Source: Manihot esculenta (taxonomy: Eukaryota > Streptophyta > Magnoliopsida > Malpighiales > Euphorbiaceae). Taken from it: DNA of 64,000 bases. Positions 1 through 12,300 of this stretch are shown in pieces. Position 1 is the stretch's first letter, and each line of letters opens with the position of its first letter. The stretch is taken from contig NC_035171.2 of the NCBI RefSeq assembly GCF_001659605.2, positions 11,538,614 to 11,602,613 on the forward strand. The letters are read 5' to 3'. The position numbers and the translations under genes are program-made. Below the pieces are notes generated by a model, which did no database searches, had not been told where the DNA came from, and saw only the letters and a program-made list of their open reading frames with translations.

Positions 1-306
1 TCTTTCAAAGCAACAGAAGGCACATTCTCCACATCCTGAATATTCATGTCTGATGAGAGAGAAGGTCCTGGATGATCTAAAGGAGTTGAAGAGTTTTTCC
101 CAACATGTTCTTGCATGTTATTATGGTGGCAAATTTCACCCGTGTGCTCAGTTACTTGTTGCAGCCAGAAATTCTTCCCTACACTTAAGATTTTTCAATT
201 CCATTGATAATGACCGCAATTTCTGCTGCAATTCAGTTGTAGTTTCCACGCACTGCTCAAGGTGCTGACGAACAAGAGCAGAGTTGAGTAATTCATCACA
301 AAGGAA
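1..306 (-). pseudogene. broken coding fragment, DDT/WHIM-like chromatin protein (tentative)
   Basis: On the minus strand, 306-156 reads as about 50 open codons starting FLCDELLNSALVRQHLEQC and continuing with a Glu/Leu/Lys-rich helical stretch. The style matches DDT/WHIM-type plant chromatin-remodelling subunits. A stop follows near 145, but another frame stays open from about 165 to base 1 as a hydrophilic Ser/Pro linker. I therefore read this as one coding stretch with a frameshift around 155-165, or as an exon ending at the donor-like GTAACT at 155-150. An acceptor-like TTAAG sits at 310-307 behind a long pyrimidine tract. The 5' part of such a gene would have to lie to the right, where MPT3 runs on the other strand, so a truncated copy is the simplest reading. 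The family is recognised only from style; confidence in coding origin is moderate, in the name low. Confidence 0.4.
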
Positions 307-310
307 CTTA

Positions 311-545
311 AGAAGAAAGGAGATCGGAAAAGAGAAGAAGAAGGAGATTGGAAAAGAGAAGAAGAAGAAGAAGAAGAAGAAGAAGGAGATCGGAAAGGAG
401 AAGAAGAAGAAGAAGAAGAGGAAGAAGAAAAAGGAGATCGGAAAAGAGAAGAAGATTGGAAAAGAGAAGAAGAAAAATAAGCAGAAGAAGGAGATCGGGA
501 AGGAGAAGAATAAGAAGAGGAAGGGGAAGGAGAAGGAGAGAGAAT
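311..545. repeat. GAA/TTC-rich purine tract
   Basis: About 235 bases that are almost pure purine on +, built from GAA triplets interspersed with a recurring GGAGATCGGAAAAGA-like unit. It is an imperfect GAA microsatellite and minisatellite. On the minus strand it is a long TTC pyrimidine tract ending at the acceptor-like site of the fragment at 1-306. Lys/Arg-rich and Ser-rich open frames across it are composition artefacts. Confidence 0.9.
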
Positions 546-548
546 GGA

Positions 549-719
549 TATTTTAGTCTTTTTAACTAAAATTAACAGTGATTTAACTGAAAATCTAACG
601 GGAGGGACTAATGGCATAGTTTTTAAAAATCACAGTTACTAAATTGAAGGTTTTTTAAAACAGAGGGACGAAACGTTACATTTCACTAAACCAGAGGGAC
701 TAAATTATAGTTTACCCTA
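549..719. repeat. dispersed non-autonomous element fragment
   Basis: Read on minus, this starts at the right end with TTAGGGTAAACTATAATTT and carries the phrases 'TTAGTCCCTC' and 'CGTCCCTCTG', a style typical of dispersed plant non-autonomous elements. It is cut off by the GAA tract on the left. The fold-back element at 59040-59545 uses similar 'agtccctc' phrases. No coding content. Confidence 0.4.
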
Positions 720-778
720 ATTTTTTTCATACAGTGTTACCGTTGTAAATAAGCTCGACGTGAGAGCGTAACATCTCG

Positions 779-785
779 TATAAAG
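779..785 (+). promoter_or_regulatory. possible TATA box of the phosphate carrier gene
   Basis: TATAAAG lies 158 bp upstream of the chosen ATG, which would give a 5' leader of roughly 120 bases. Chosen by motif and spacing only. Confidence 0.4.
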
Positions 786-936
786 CACGCGAGGGTAGGG
801 CCGCTGTCCCCAATAAAACCGGAAAAGGCCAGCTCCATTTCTCCTACAGCAATTGCCAGCGAGGGACTTGGCAGAGAACGCCAATTTCTCTTCCTTCATT
901 TCTCTAGCTCCCTTGCAAATTCCCTCGTTTTCCTCA

Positions 937-3900
937 ATGGCTCTCACCGATTCTTCTCGCCAGTCCCTAATCCCTAGCTTCCTCTATGCCTCTTCCTCTC
1001 CCAAAACCCTCACACTTTCCAAACTCCTCCACTCTAACTCCACCCTGCCTTCCCCTTCGCCGTCGCCGTCACTCATGAGGAACACCAGCAGCTTCGTGAT
1101 CCCCGCTCCCAGCGAGCCTGGGAAGATCCAGATGTACTCTCCAGCTTTCTATGCTGCTTGTACTGCAGGAGGTATTCTCAGCTGTGGACTTACTCATATG
1201 GCCGTCACTCCTCTTGACCTTGTCAAGTGTAATATGCAGGTATTTTTTCCTTAGATCTGTGCTCATTTTCTGGTTCTGCTATCTTTTTGCTTTGTTTTGG
1301 TGTTTTATTGGTCGATATTTTGTGTTTGGTTTTGATTCTCTCTGCTGCTTGATTTTGATCGATCGTTTTAGCATTTGATCTCTGCTGGTTTAATTTTAGT
1401 GTTTCGTTACTCGGTTTGAGATTTAGGTTCCGCTTTTGCTTGGATTCATCGCATTATTTTTGGATCGGGATTTTAATGCTTTCATTCTGTGCCTGAATTA
1501 TATGGTGTAGTTCTCCTTTTATTTCATTGTTGTGGTTTTTGTTCTTTTAGAAAATGAAGTACTAGATTTTTTTATTTACCTATAATATTAGACCTGTGAA
1601 CAGATCTGTATTAGAATTTTTTTTTTTAAAAAAAACTTTGTAAATGGATTTATTTCCTTTCAGTGTTTTGCTTATCTTGTGCTACGGGCAGTTTTTATGG
1701 AGTTGTTTGTAATTTGCCTGTAGATTGTTCTTCTAGGCTCTACCTGTATTCATCTCTCACGAAATTACTTCCATAATCTTGCTTGACTATTATATGGTTG
1801 ATATTATCTTATGATGACTTTACATTCCTTTGTACTTCTATTCTATTGTTATTTATTTGTTTTGACCATTTCACACAAGAAAGTTTGAATTATTTTGGGT
1901 AAATCAGTTTAGGTCTCCATATTTTGTCATAGTCTCTATTTATTAAAATCCAATCAAAACGTTCTTGTATCTTGTAAAATCAAGCGGTTTAGTTCTTGTA
2001 TTAGATTTCTATAGAAAAGGTCAGTCTGTATGTTTTACTCTTGGTTAGAGGCGTAGTTGTCTAATTGAGCATCGAAATCTTCAGTTTATGAATTAAGAAT
2101 CTATGAGAATAGAATAGATCAAAATTCTAAAATGAATTAAAAATCGTATATGTTCTGAAATTAGTAAAAAAATATCTTATAATGAAATGTTTTAATAAAT
2201 TTATAATTATCATTTATATAAATAGAAATATTCTTTGTTATAGACTAATTTGTGTTTTCTATATTATATAGTTCTATATTATAAATTATGAACTATGGAA
2301 TTATAGACAATAATTATCAATATATATATGCTGAAACTCTTATTTAAATTTGATCAAATAATTAAATAATAAACAGAGATGGCAGGTTTTTAATATTATT
2401 AATAAAAATTGTCATAACATGACAACTATAATTAATTAAGTAAATTAACTAAAAAAGGAAAAGAAAGAGAGAGGGAAAAGAATGGGTGGTGAAAGAAAAA
2501 TAGTTAAGGGATAGGTTTTGTTTACACTTTCATGGCAAAAATGAAGGATATCTTAAATTTTAAAAATATAAAGTCTGACAAACCCTTTATACATAGGCGA
2601 AGACTCAATCAATTCTTATTAATTCACTTGACTTACTGTTGATTCTTTTAATTTAGTCATAATGCAGGTGCATTTACTATCAGGCCCTGGCCCAGCCCAT
2701 AAAAATAAATAAATAAATAAATAAATAGCCCATAAAATAAATAAAGAAATAAATAAATAAATAAATAATAAATTAAAACATTAAAGGCTCTGGTTTCTTC
2801 CAGAGCCTTCATTTGCGTGAAGTAGAGAAAAAAAAAAAAAAAAGAAAAGCAGCAGAAGCAGGGGGCAAGCAGAGCATTGCTCTGTTATTTCAAAAACAAA
2901 AAAAAATTCCTTCTCTTTAATCCAAATCTCCTTCCTCTCAACCCGATCAATGCCTCCATGTCTTTAATGCAAACACAACTGCAACCAATTCCAGATCATG
3001 GATGGGATAATTTAATTCATGTGGTCTAAGCTGTCTAGAAGCATAAGCTATCACCTTCCCATGTTGCATGAGTACAAAGCCTAAACCCTTGTGAGAAGCA
3101 TCACTATACACCACAAATACACCACAAATCCATCTGTACCTGAGGGTAGGATAAGAACGGGGGTTGATGTGAGACATGTTTTAAGCTTCTCGAATAGTTT
3201 TCTCTTATATTTTTAATATTTTAAAAACTTATAGCAGGTTATATGTATTTATATGTATAAAATCAGGGGAAGTTTTGTCAGTTTTTCGGGTCATATCCGC
3301 CTCTGCAGATTAGAGAATGGGTGTGACATTTGCAATTTACCCTATATATTTGAATAGCTAGAATGTAGAATTAAATTGAGAATCATTTAGTTCAAATCAA
3401 GAATCGCAAGATTCAAGTACATTTAAGATTCTCCCTATAGATTAGAATTGATTTGTTGCGAAATTGATTTGAATCAACGTAAGATTTTGACAACTGGGGT
3501 TAGAGGAACTAAATGTTAGGAATGTTAAAATACTGGGATTAAATGGTATGAATAATTTAAATTACAAAAGTTAAACAAGACCTATTTAATGCTAAGACAA
3601 GTTGATTAACATTTTCTTGGGTAGAAGAACTAAAGAATTCGATTTTACAAAATATGAATGTTTAACTGTGTGCTTAATTTTGGCAAACTACAAAGGCTTG
3701 ATAGTAATTTACCCATACTTTCTTCATTAGGGTGCATAATTTACCCATACTTTCTTCATTAGGGTGCATAATTATGGTTTAGATCCAATATTATTAAACA
3801 TACCCATTTTGACCCAGCTGAGTAATTGGGTTGATACTTGATAGGTCAATAGTGACTAGTGAGCCTTGAGTGGTTAAAAATTTAATTAAATTTAATACCT

Positions 3901-6669
3901 ATTAATATAATAAATTAATTAATTAATACTAGACTATTTAAGTAAAAATTTTCAATATTTATTATATTATAATTTACATATATTCTAAAAATGTCTTTTT
4001 AAATTTTATATGAAGTATTCAATTTTCGATATTAGTGTTAAATGTTTTTCCCATGCTTGTGAGTTATATATAAAAAAGTTTCCATAAATTAATTATTTTA
4101 ATATTTATGAAATATTAATTATATATTAAAAATAAATAAATAAATATTTTTATAAAAGTATTGTTGCAAATCCTCGGTGTTCTTCTTCTGTCAACTTTGT
4201 TGTGCATATTTCTTTGAGCTGATGCTCCCCTCTTTTCCAAAAAAAAAAAAAAAAAAAACTTTGTTGTGCGTATACGTCATTAATCCAGAATAAAATATTA
4301 ATTATCTTACAGGCTGGCCAGTTTGTCCCATGTCCATGTACTGGTGGTTTGAATATTTGATAGCAAGAGCACCTTTTTTAAATCAGCTATGGCCCAAAAT
4401 GGTACGGGTTTAGAGTTTGAAATATTAGAATATATTTGGTATTGGGTTTCTCTTTCATGTTTCCTATAACTTTCGAGAAATATTTGGTAGAACTGCTGGA
4501 TGGAGATTTATAAATGCTGCAGATTGAAGTGTCTGTTTGCTTCTTGAAATGTTATTTTCATATCATTTCCTTTTTTTACATGAATTTAGACATTTAATTA
4601 GATAATAAAGGCCATAAACTAAACTAAAGAGGATATCGCTTATCAGATTGATCCTGCAAAGTACAAAGGCATCTCATCTGGTTTTGGAGTTCTGCTCAAG
4701 GAGCAGGGATTGAGAGGCTTCTTCCGGGGTTGGGTGCCAACCCTCCTTGGTTATAGTGCCCAGGGTGCCTGCAAATTTGGATTCTACGAGTTCTTCAAGA
4801 AATACTACTCTGACATTGCCGGACCAGAGAATGCAGCTAAGTACAAGACCTTGATTTACCTTGCTGGTTCTGCATCTGCTGAGGTGATTGCAGATGTTGC
4901 GCTTTGTCCTTTTGAGGCAGTAAAAGTTCGAGTTCAAACTCAGCCTGGTTTTGCTAGAGGCATGGCAGATGGACTTCCCAAATTTATCAAATCTGAAGGC
5001 GCTTTAGGGTATGATTATGAAATTCATCAATGATTTTATCTCATTTAATCTGTAACCTTGTACCTGTAATTAACTAATCATATTTTTGCAGGTTGTACAA
5101 AGGCATCGTTCCTCTCTGGGGTCGTCAGATTCCATGTAAGCCATCATCTATTCCACTCTTGCTTTTATTTCTGCATAATTATTGCAAAGGAAGTTGAGGA
5201 TCTTCTTGCTATTTCTTCTCAATGTATTTGATTTTTTCTGTTCCATCCATGGTTGATGTTTTAATTATTATTTAGAATGTCGTTTTTCATAATTATTTAT
5301 AACTTTACTGAATTTGGTGACAATGTATATGGTAGGCAGTGATTCGTGTGGAAATTGCAATTTTTTTTAAAGAAAAAGTTAATTCTTTTCTCTAGTGCAA
5401 AAGTACTGGGTCATTGTCCTGATATGTTTATGTTCAAAGTGGGAATTTGGTTTCATTACCCTTTACAATAATTGTGGTGTGATCATGTATTGTTCAAAAG
5501 GTATTCTTATTGATTTTCCTTTTGGAATAGGAATTTTTAATAATTTGATTGTGTTACAATGTGATTGCATTTATTTAATATCTCATATATACGTAGCTCA
5601 GCCTTAGTAAACATTGGATTTTGCAGATGAGATCAGTGTTTAAATATTAGCATTTTTTTCTCAAAACTTTACAATTTCTTCCTGTTTCTGTTTCTTTTAC
5701 TATCCACCCAAATTTTTGTGTTGCATCTTGCATGCTTCGGGAATCATTATATCCTCCTACGCGGGGAAATTATGCTAGTTTGATTTTCATCGTTTGAAAT
5801 CCTTTGGGAGGTGGAGGCTCGACCAACAGTTTGGTGCAAGTGATTGTTGAGCCTGGTGTTGATGTGCTGGAATAAGATAGAATATATATATGCTAACGAA
5901 GCTATTTTGCACATAAGTCTGCAAGTCGTTGTTTGTTCTGTGTTTTGTTTTTCTTTTGCATGTCAATGACTAGTGTTTGAATAAGATCAAAATTTTTTTT
6001 ATTGCAGATACTATGATGAAGTTTGCATCTTTTGAGACCATCGTTGAGCTGATCTACAAGCATGCCATCCCCACACCTAAGGACCAGTGTAGCAAACCCT
6101 TACAGCTTGGCATTAGTTTTGCCGGTGGATACGTCGCTGGTGTTTTCTGTGCCATTGTATCTCATCCTGCTGATAATCTCGTGTCTTTCCTCAACAATGC
6201 CAAAGGCGCAACTGTTGGTGATGTGAGTATCCTTTTTGTCATGTCTTTAATTGTGATTCTTTGGGAACTTACTAGTTTGTCCCGTTGCTTACACCCTCTT
6301 TCTTATTTTCAGGCTGTGAAGAAGCTAGGTTTATGGGGTCTGTTTACCCGAGGGCTACCTCTCCGTATTGTCATGATTGGGACTCTTACTGGAGCACAGT
6401 GGGGTATCTATGATGCATTCAAAGTTTTTGTGGGATTGTAAGTAGTACCCCTGGAGACTCTTATGCGTTTTTAGTAGTGCCCCTGGAGACTCTTATGCTT
6501 TTTTTTCTTTTTTTTTTTTTTCAATAATAATGATGATGATAATTATAATAATAGTAACTGGATTTGGTATTTCATGCTAATGGGCGATGGTATTTACAGG
6601 CCAACCACTGGAGGTGCTGCTCCTGCTGCTGCCCCTGCTGTTGCTGCAACTGAGCTTGCAAAGGTGTAA
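937..6669 (+). CDS. MPT3: mitochondrial phosphate carrier protein, six exons
   Basis: Exons: 937-1239, 4647-5008, 5092-5135, 6008-6222, 6313-6437, 6600-6669. All introns are GT-AG and the join gives 372 codons plus TAA, close to the roughly 375 aa of plant PHT3;1/MPT3. The product imports phosphate into the mitochondrial matrix with H+ for ATP synthesis. It has the three-fold mitochondrial carrier layout, with signature motifs PLDLVK (about 92-97), PFEAVK (189-194) and PADNLV (about 290-295). A Ser/Pro/Leu-rich N-terminus of about 60 residues is the expected presequence, and an Ala/Pro-rich tail ends ELAKV. The ATG at 937 was chosen for its good context; an in-frame ATG at 853 would add 28 residues. 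Intron 1 is 3.4 kb and holds retroelement debris. The frame is intact throughout, so the gene is probably functional. Confidence 0.95.
2699..2770. repeat. AAAT microsatellite in MPT3 intron 1
   Basis: Runs of AAAT/AAATA units, interrupted by 'agcccat' which also occurs just upstream. An 18-base A-rich tract follows at about 2828-2845. Confidence 0.85.
2950..3150 (-). pseudogene. Ty3/gypsy RNase H fragment inside MPT3 intron 1
   Basis: The minus strand reads [19 protein letters not shown], then [19 protein letters not shown] and [14 protein letters not shown]: the start of a Ty3/gypsy RNase H domain, with the first catalytic Asp in SDAS. Only about 65 residues survive and a stop follows directly at 2949-2947. 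No LTR, integrase or RT is next to it. It is antisense to the host gene and differs from the elements at 34-58 kb ([12 protein letters not shown] here, [12 protein letters not shown] there), so it comes from another gypsy lineage. Confidence 0.8.
3709..3772. repeat. tandem duplication of about 34 bp
   Basis: Two adjacent copies of a unit containing TTTACCCATACTTTCTTCAT and then TAGGGTGCATAA, in MPT3 intron 1. No mismatch was noticed, so it is recent. Confidence 0.85.
6441..6498 (+). repeat. 26-bp direct repeat next to the intron 5 donor of MPT3
   Basis: Units 6441-6466 and 6473-6498 (AGTAGTACCCCTGGAGACTC, then TTATGC) differ at one base. The first unit starts three bases after the donor GT at 6438. 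Confidence 0.85.
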
Positions 6670-7829
6670 TTTCGGAAATCAGCAGTTTTATTTTGTGTCG
6701 CTCTGTGGAAGCTGAGAAAACAATAGGGATAATAAAAGTAGGATTGACAACTCCCTCTCAAGCCTGTGGAGTTCTTTTACATTCAAGAGTTACTTTGACT
6801 AATTTTTTTCTCTGGAGGGATGGTTTTGGTTTCATCTTTCTATAATGAATACATTCAATAGTTAGATCGTATATGAAATTTCATTTTAATGTTAGGATCA
6901 CAATATCCTCTGTCAGGACAACCAAAAATAATGGGCAGATGAGGGGATATAATTTGTCTTGTCCATTTCCCTTGCTATGAATTTGGTGAATGATATACAT
7001 ATATGTTTTTCCATGAAAATTCGTTATTCCTCAGGCTCTGTTGATTATTCCTTCATTTTTGGCATATTCTATATAGTGAACTGTGTTTTATTCCCACATT
7101 GATATTGAAGATTAAAATACTTTATGTTCTTTGGAGCAATGGATTCCCATTGGTGGCTCAATGGTAATAACAATGGTGATCCAAGACCAGCTGTGTCAGC
7201 ATTTAGGAGCTGCCTCTCCAACTGAACTAGTAGGAAGAATACGCCCGTCGCCTCCTGAAGAAAACAGACTCTGAAGCCATGGAAGAAACCACAATTGCAA
7301 ATGCAGGTATAAACCAAGCAGTCATTGAAGCCCCGTCTCCTTTTACATAAGGTACATGCTACCATCAACAAGACTACCATTTCGTATTTAACCGAATACA
7401 GATAGTTAGAAGGACCAGTACTTTGTTTCAGTTTCAGAGTTCTGAAGGTCAATGATTAAATCAAAAAAACCATTGCATTTAACAGACTTTTTTTACAATG
7501 GGTTTGTGTTTTTTGTTGTCTAAATCTTATGTAATGGAACGTAAATTTCTCTTATTAATGCAATTTAAATTTAGATGAAAAAAATAATGAAATTTGAATT
7601 TTTTGAAATTTAATAAAATTAATATCATAATTTTTTTTTACCATACAATTATCTCATTGAATTGAAAGCCCATCAGGTTGGAGCACATTATAAAATCAAA
7701 TTTAGAAAAATACATGGAAACCTAATTCAGAAAAGAATCCAATCCAATTAAAAAGCCGGTTAGCGCTATCTTAAGTATTTTTTAAATGTTAACATTCTCT
7801 ATTTTAAACTGAATTAAATTAAATAAATT
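6670..7829. other. MPT3 3' region and intergenic DNA
   Basis: Holds the 3' UTR of MPT3 and unassigned DNA. A minus-strand open frame at 7069-7452 (127 codons) has no recognisable domain and no supporting context; I do not call it a gene. Confidence 0.5.
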
Positions 7830-8240
7830 AAAAATTAAAAATTAAAATATTAATATTTATAAAATTAAATCGAATTGATTTAAGGTAAAAATTAAATTGA
7901 ATTAAATTAATTTGATTCTATTCAATTTAATTTGATTTAATTTATTTAAATTTTTAATAAATTTTTTATTTCAACATTTTATTTTTAATATTTTAAAATT
8001 TAATTAAAAATTTTACCTTTAATTATAATATAATTTTTTATATTATTAAAAATAATATATTATTATTACAAATCGATTTAATTTATTTTTTTAATTTTTT
8101 AATTAAAATTAAACAGAATTGAAATAAATAAAATTTTTAAAATTAAAAATTCACTTTATTAAACTAAAATAAATAAAAAAAATAAATTAAAATTTTAATT
8201 AATTCTATCACAAAAATCAATTTAAACCGAAAATTGATCA
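7830..8240 (+). repeat. 430-bp dispersed repeat, decayed copy
   Basis: The same order of blocks as the copies at 33195 and 61055: a GATTTGATTT-like head, TTTTTAATAAATTTTTTATT, then TTTTAAAATTTAATTAAAA, an AATAATATATTATTATTA core, and a tail with AAATCAATTTAAACCGAAAA. Almost every CG seen in the other copies is TG or CA here, so it looks like an old methylated copy. No coding content. Confidence 0.6.
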
Positions 8241-9369
8241 CATGACGTCATCCTCACAAACCCATTGATACCATCGACCCCAAGTTGATGCACGCAAGCC
8301 AAAAGACAAAAAAATCACCGAGCAACAACGGACACCTCTAAAAGTCTATGCATGCATAATAAAGAACAAACACCATTAAAACAAAAGCAAACTGCATGAA
8401 CATGCCACGTCACCATCCACCGAAGAGCACCATCCCAATAAATCAACCAAAACTCCAAACTCATTTTTATGAAAAAAAAAAAAAATCATTATCAAGCACC
8501 ATCAATGAAGGAATCGGCTCATGTGTTTTCGACCTATAATATTCATGAAGCCGTCTAATTTTGGCATTGAAATCTACTGATCCTCAATTTTTTGGTAAAA
8601 CACCGACACAATAAAAAGATAAATAAACCTAGAAAAATCAAATATCAAAACCCGCAACTTTAGAGACGAACCAAAAAGAACTTCAAAACGTAAGAGAAAA
8701 CGAAACTATTCAAAAAAAAAATAAAAAAGACAGAAATCCACAGCCCAAAGACCGCAAAACTCCATGGAAAAAAAATTACACAACCGCTCTCTGGCTTTTT
8801 CTATATTTTTGTTCTCTTTTCTCAATGTTTGAATGTGAAAAGGTAATTAAAATCATAAAAGAGTGGCTATTCAACATTAAATCTATCTTCCAACCAGAGA
8901 TTGTGGAAGAGATTCCCAAGGCCACTCTTTCGCCGCGCATCTTTCTAGAGTCGGCGTCCCTTGCCTCTTCAAGTGTGACAGAGTAGCTATCTTAAAGCTT
9001 AGCTTAGCAACGCCAAGACTTGTTTATTAATAAATGTGAAGAAACCATTTACATAGCGAGGAAATAGTGAAGACATTGCAAAATCATATTAAATTAAGTA
9101 CCATAAACTTGCTTTGAAGGAGATAGAAGAAACCTCCTCAAGTGTTAGAATACAAAATAAATATTGATAATAACTTGATCTTCCCTGCAAATAATTCCCC
9201 TCTCGCTCATAAACCAGCGAGACCCACATAAATTCAGATACTCCAATTGTATGCAAAACAAAGAATTGATCTATCAAATACTAATATACAGTATCATCAT
9301 TTCTGTCCATTTATTGCTCTCTAAACGATTCCTAGGACTTGGAATTTTGCACGTTTAGGACCGTCTGGT
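8241..9369. other. intergenic DNA and VHA-C 3' flank
   Basis: A-rich sequence without a recognisable gene or element; a minus-strand open frame at 9089-9277 is short and unsupported. The 3' UTR of VHA-C must occupy its right end. Confidence 0.5.
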
Positions 9370-12300
9370 TCAGATGAGATTAATTGTGAACGACACGTAA
9401 GGATGACTATCGGCATCACCTCCCAAAGCTGCCATTCCTCCTCCCACTTCATCTTCCGATTTCCAGTATGTGCTGCATTAGCATATAAAGAAAGATGAGG
9501 AATTCCGTCAGGCGCAAAAAATCAAATTCATCACTAACACAAAAATACAGGTGAAGTAATACGGTTGGTAAAGCGAGCATATAGATAAAACATGTTTCTC
9601 TCAAACATCATTACATATGGCTTATGGAAACAGGAACATCACATCAAGGCGAAATGCAGACTCTATTCAATTGACAAATATTAGGAAACAAGAATACAAA
9701 TATTTGAACATTGCTATTTACACAGCTAACAATACAGCAAGAGACGTTTTTTTTTGTCTATCTCAGGACATATTCCTAGTCCTAGCCACTTTGAGCTGTG
9801 GATTTAGCATTACCCTATTGATTTCTGGAAACCAAATTGTTCTTGAATTTGAAGATTTTGTTTACTTAATCTCCTCATAAATGTTTCCGGCAAAAAATAA
9901 AAATCTCCTCAGAAATGCAGAATCTTAATATGGGAATTAAAAAAAAAAAACCAGAATTTTAGAAAAGATAAAAATCTGACTTTGAACCTCTCCCCTCAAA
10001 ATATACAATGAAGAGTGTTCACAGAGAAGTCCTCGAAACCTTTCTTCACCATGTAGAGTAATATAATTTGATTCCAAACAAGACTGCAAAGTTTTGCCTC
10101 AAATAAGATCTTGAAAAACTGGACAAATAGTCTGAAACTCTATCCATAAAAGAAGTGCATCGAGTACTACGAACAATCAGTCAACCCCAAGCGGTAGTTT
10201 TTAATAGTAATTGGAAATAATTTGAAAGTTCATCTGATAAATGTGAGACAATACATTTTAAGGGTATAAAACAACTTGCCTGTTTGCACTGTCACACAAT
10301 CCTTCAAGGATTGAACGCACTTTCTTCTCACCTTTCACAGAAGGAGCTAAAACACAAGCCTGAAATTATGCCAATAACCTTTGCTTGGTAAAGAACAAAC
10401 ATTTGATAGGAAAACAATGGAAAATTATAATATAAAGAATACATTTACCAAGAAAGAGGGTGGCAATCCATATCTTAGAATGCTCTCTGAAAAAACACGC
10501 ACGGCACAGAAGTGCATCCAGGAGCTGAAGACCTGCATGAGATAAACTTGATCAGCTTAAAAGAGAAAAATGATTGACAGCAATGAAATTAACAATTAAC
10601 AATTATAGATAGAGAAAATTAACAGAACATATAAGAACACTAAGAGATACAAGCAACTCTAATAATATGAAATGTCCTGGCCTATTTTCCTATTTAGCCG
10701 GATAAATTGATCTGGCTCTTTTAAAGACAGGGGTCCCTGTCACATGAAAATAGACACAAGTGCCGAGCAGAGGAAAAATTTCATAACTCTGAAGTCCAAA
10801 GAGACAGTTGAGTCATGATGTTACCAGTACATATAGAGAATAGTCTCATTCTTGCAGATGACTGGGTACTAGCAGGTTGGAGCAGTGAAAATCAACTGAC
10901 AATATGAAAAACAATTAAAAGCATGCAGGCTAATCAAAATGACCATATGGTACTTTTTCTGCTTGGCTGAGGGTGTAGAATGGATATGACCCATTGTTCG
11001 AATGAATCATCTATTGAACTTAGTAAACATTAAATTCCAGCACCTTGGCTAATACCACGTATTAGACATTTTAGTTCCTTCAACATCAACATAATTGACC
11101 CCAATTTAATTTACTATTCCTCAACATGTTTCTTTACAAGTTTAGATCTTAAAATCCTCAAATTCATAAACATTAATCTTATTCTATCCAAGAAAAAGAA
11201 AAGAGGAAGGAAAGGAAAGGGAAGGAATTTACCTCTCCATAACTGGTATAGCTCCATTGCAAAAGAGAACTTCTAAAGCTCTCTTGGTCTCGCACTAATC
11301 TTTCCAACTCCTGCTTTCTACTCTCTTGTGCTTCTGGACTATATTCAAAATCACGAATCTGAATCATATACAAACAGATACAATCATGAATCAGATACTT
11401 TTCCAGCAATCCAGTTATTTAGCATAAACTATTAGATTATTTAAGCATTTAGTCATGCTGACTTTTCAAATGAGGATGCCAGATAGTACCATAGTACATA
11501 TGCTATCAATATGAGATAGCCTCTATTCTTTTAAGCATTTAAGTAACAGCTAAAAGGAACAGTGCAAAGCTAAAATATACTCACTTGGAACCCTTTTTCA
11601 CGTGCACTCGTTCTAAAGTTGTCTGCAACACGGTGAAATAGTGTTACCGTGTAAAGAGCATATTCATTATCCTCATGTAACATCTTCGAGGACCTGGGAA
11701 CCTGTAAGAGCCAATTAAGACAAATCGAGATGAAGTAGACAAACTGTAATTAGTAAAATCAAATGAAGACATTTCAAGAAACAGGTAAGGTGAACGTTAT
11801 GCTTTTACGTAAAACATTTAATCTCCAAGGTAACAACATTACCCTAATAAGTTTTGATACCTGGACCCAGGTACAGGTATGTGATGCAGGTATGTACCCA
11901 GGTGTTGGGTTTCCTGCTTCCCAAAATTCCATGGACTATCCCACTAATTTGAATTCAAATGATAAAAGTTTCATACCGACATCCAAGTATCTTCACTCCA
12001 ATAGTAGTATAATACAGTAAAATTAGAATTGAAGTAACTATAATACTATGGATAACAACAACCATTGGATTACACATTCAGAAGTGAAAGGAAACAAATC
12101 TTACCACATAGCTAGTCAATCTTTCATAGCTTGCCAACCAGTCCTTCTGTGAATACTTGGGGACAATTGCAAGCAGGGTGACAAGATGTTCAGTGGTAAT
12201 AATATCCTCTGGTTTCACCAAATTGGAAAGATCACGAACTGCTAAGCTGAAATGGACTGTCACCAGTCATACAAAGAATAATTGAATCCATGATTATCAA

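Noticed and set aside
195..617. Open frames rich in Ser/Pro on minus and Lys/Arg/Glu on +
   Set aside because: They only translate the GAA/TTC tract in different frames.
7069..7452. 127-codon minus-strand open frame
   Set aside because: No domain, no splice or promoter support; it lies between two convergent genes and reads like UTR or intergenic DNA.
9617..9880. 87-codon + strand open frame
   Set aside because: It lies antisense within the large last intron of VHA-C and has no recognisable domain.
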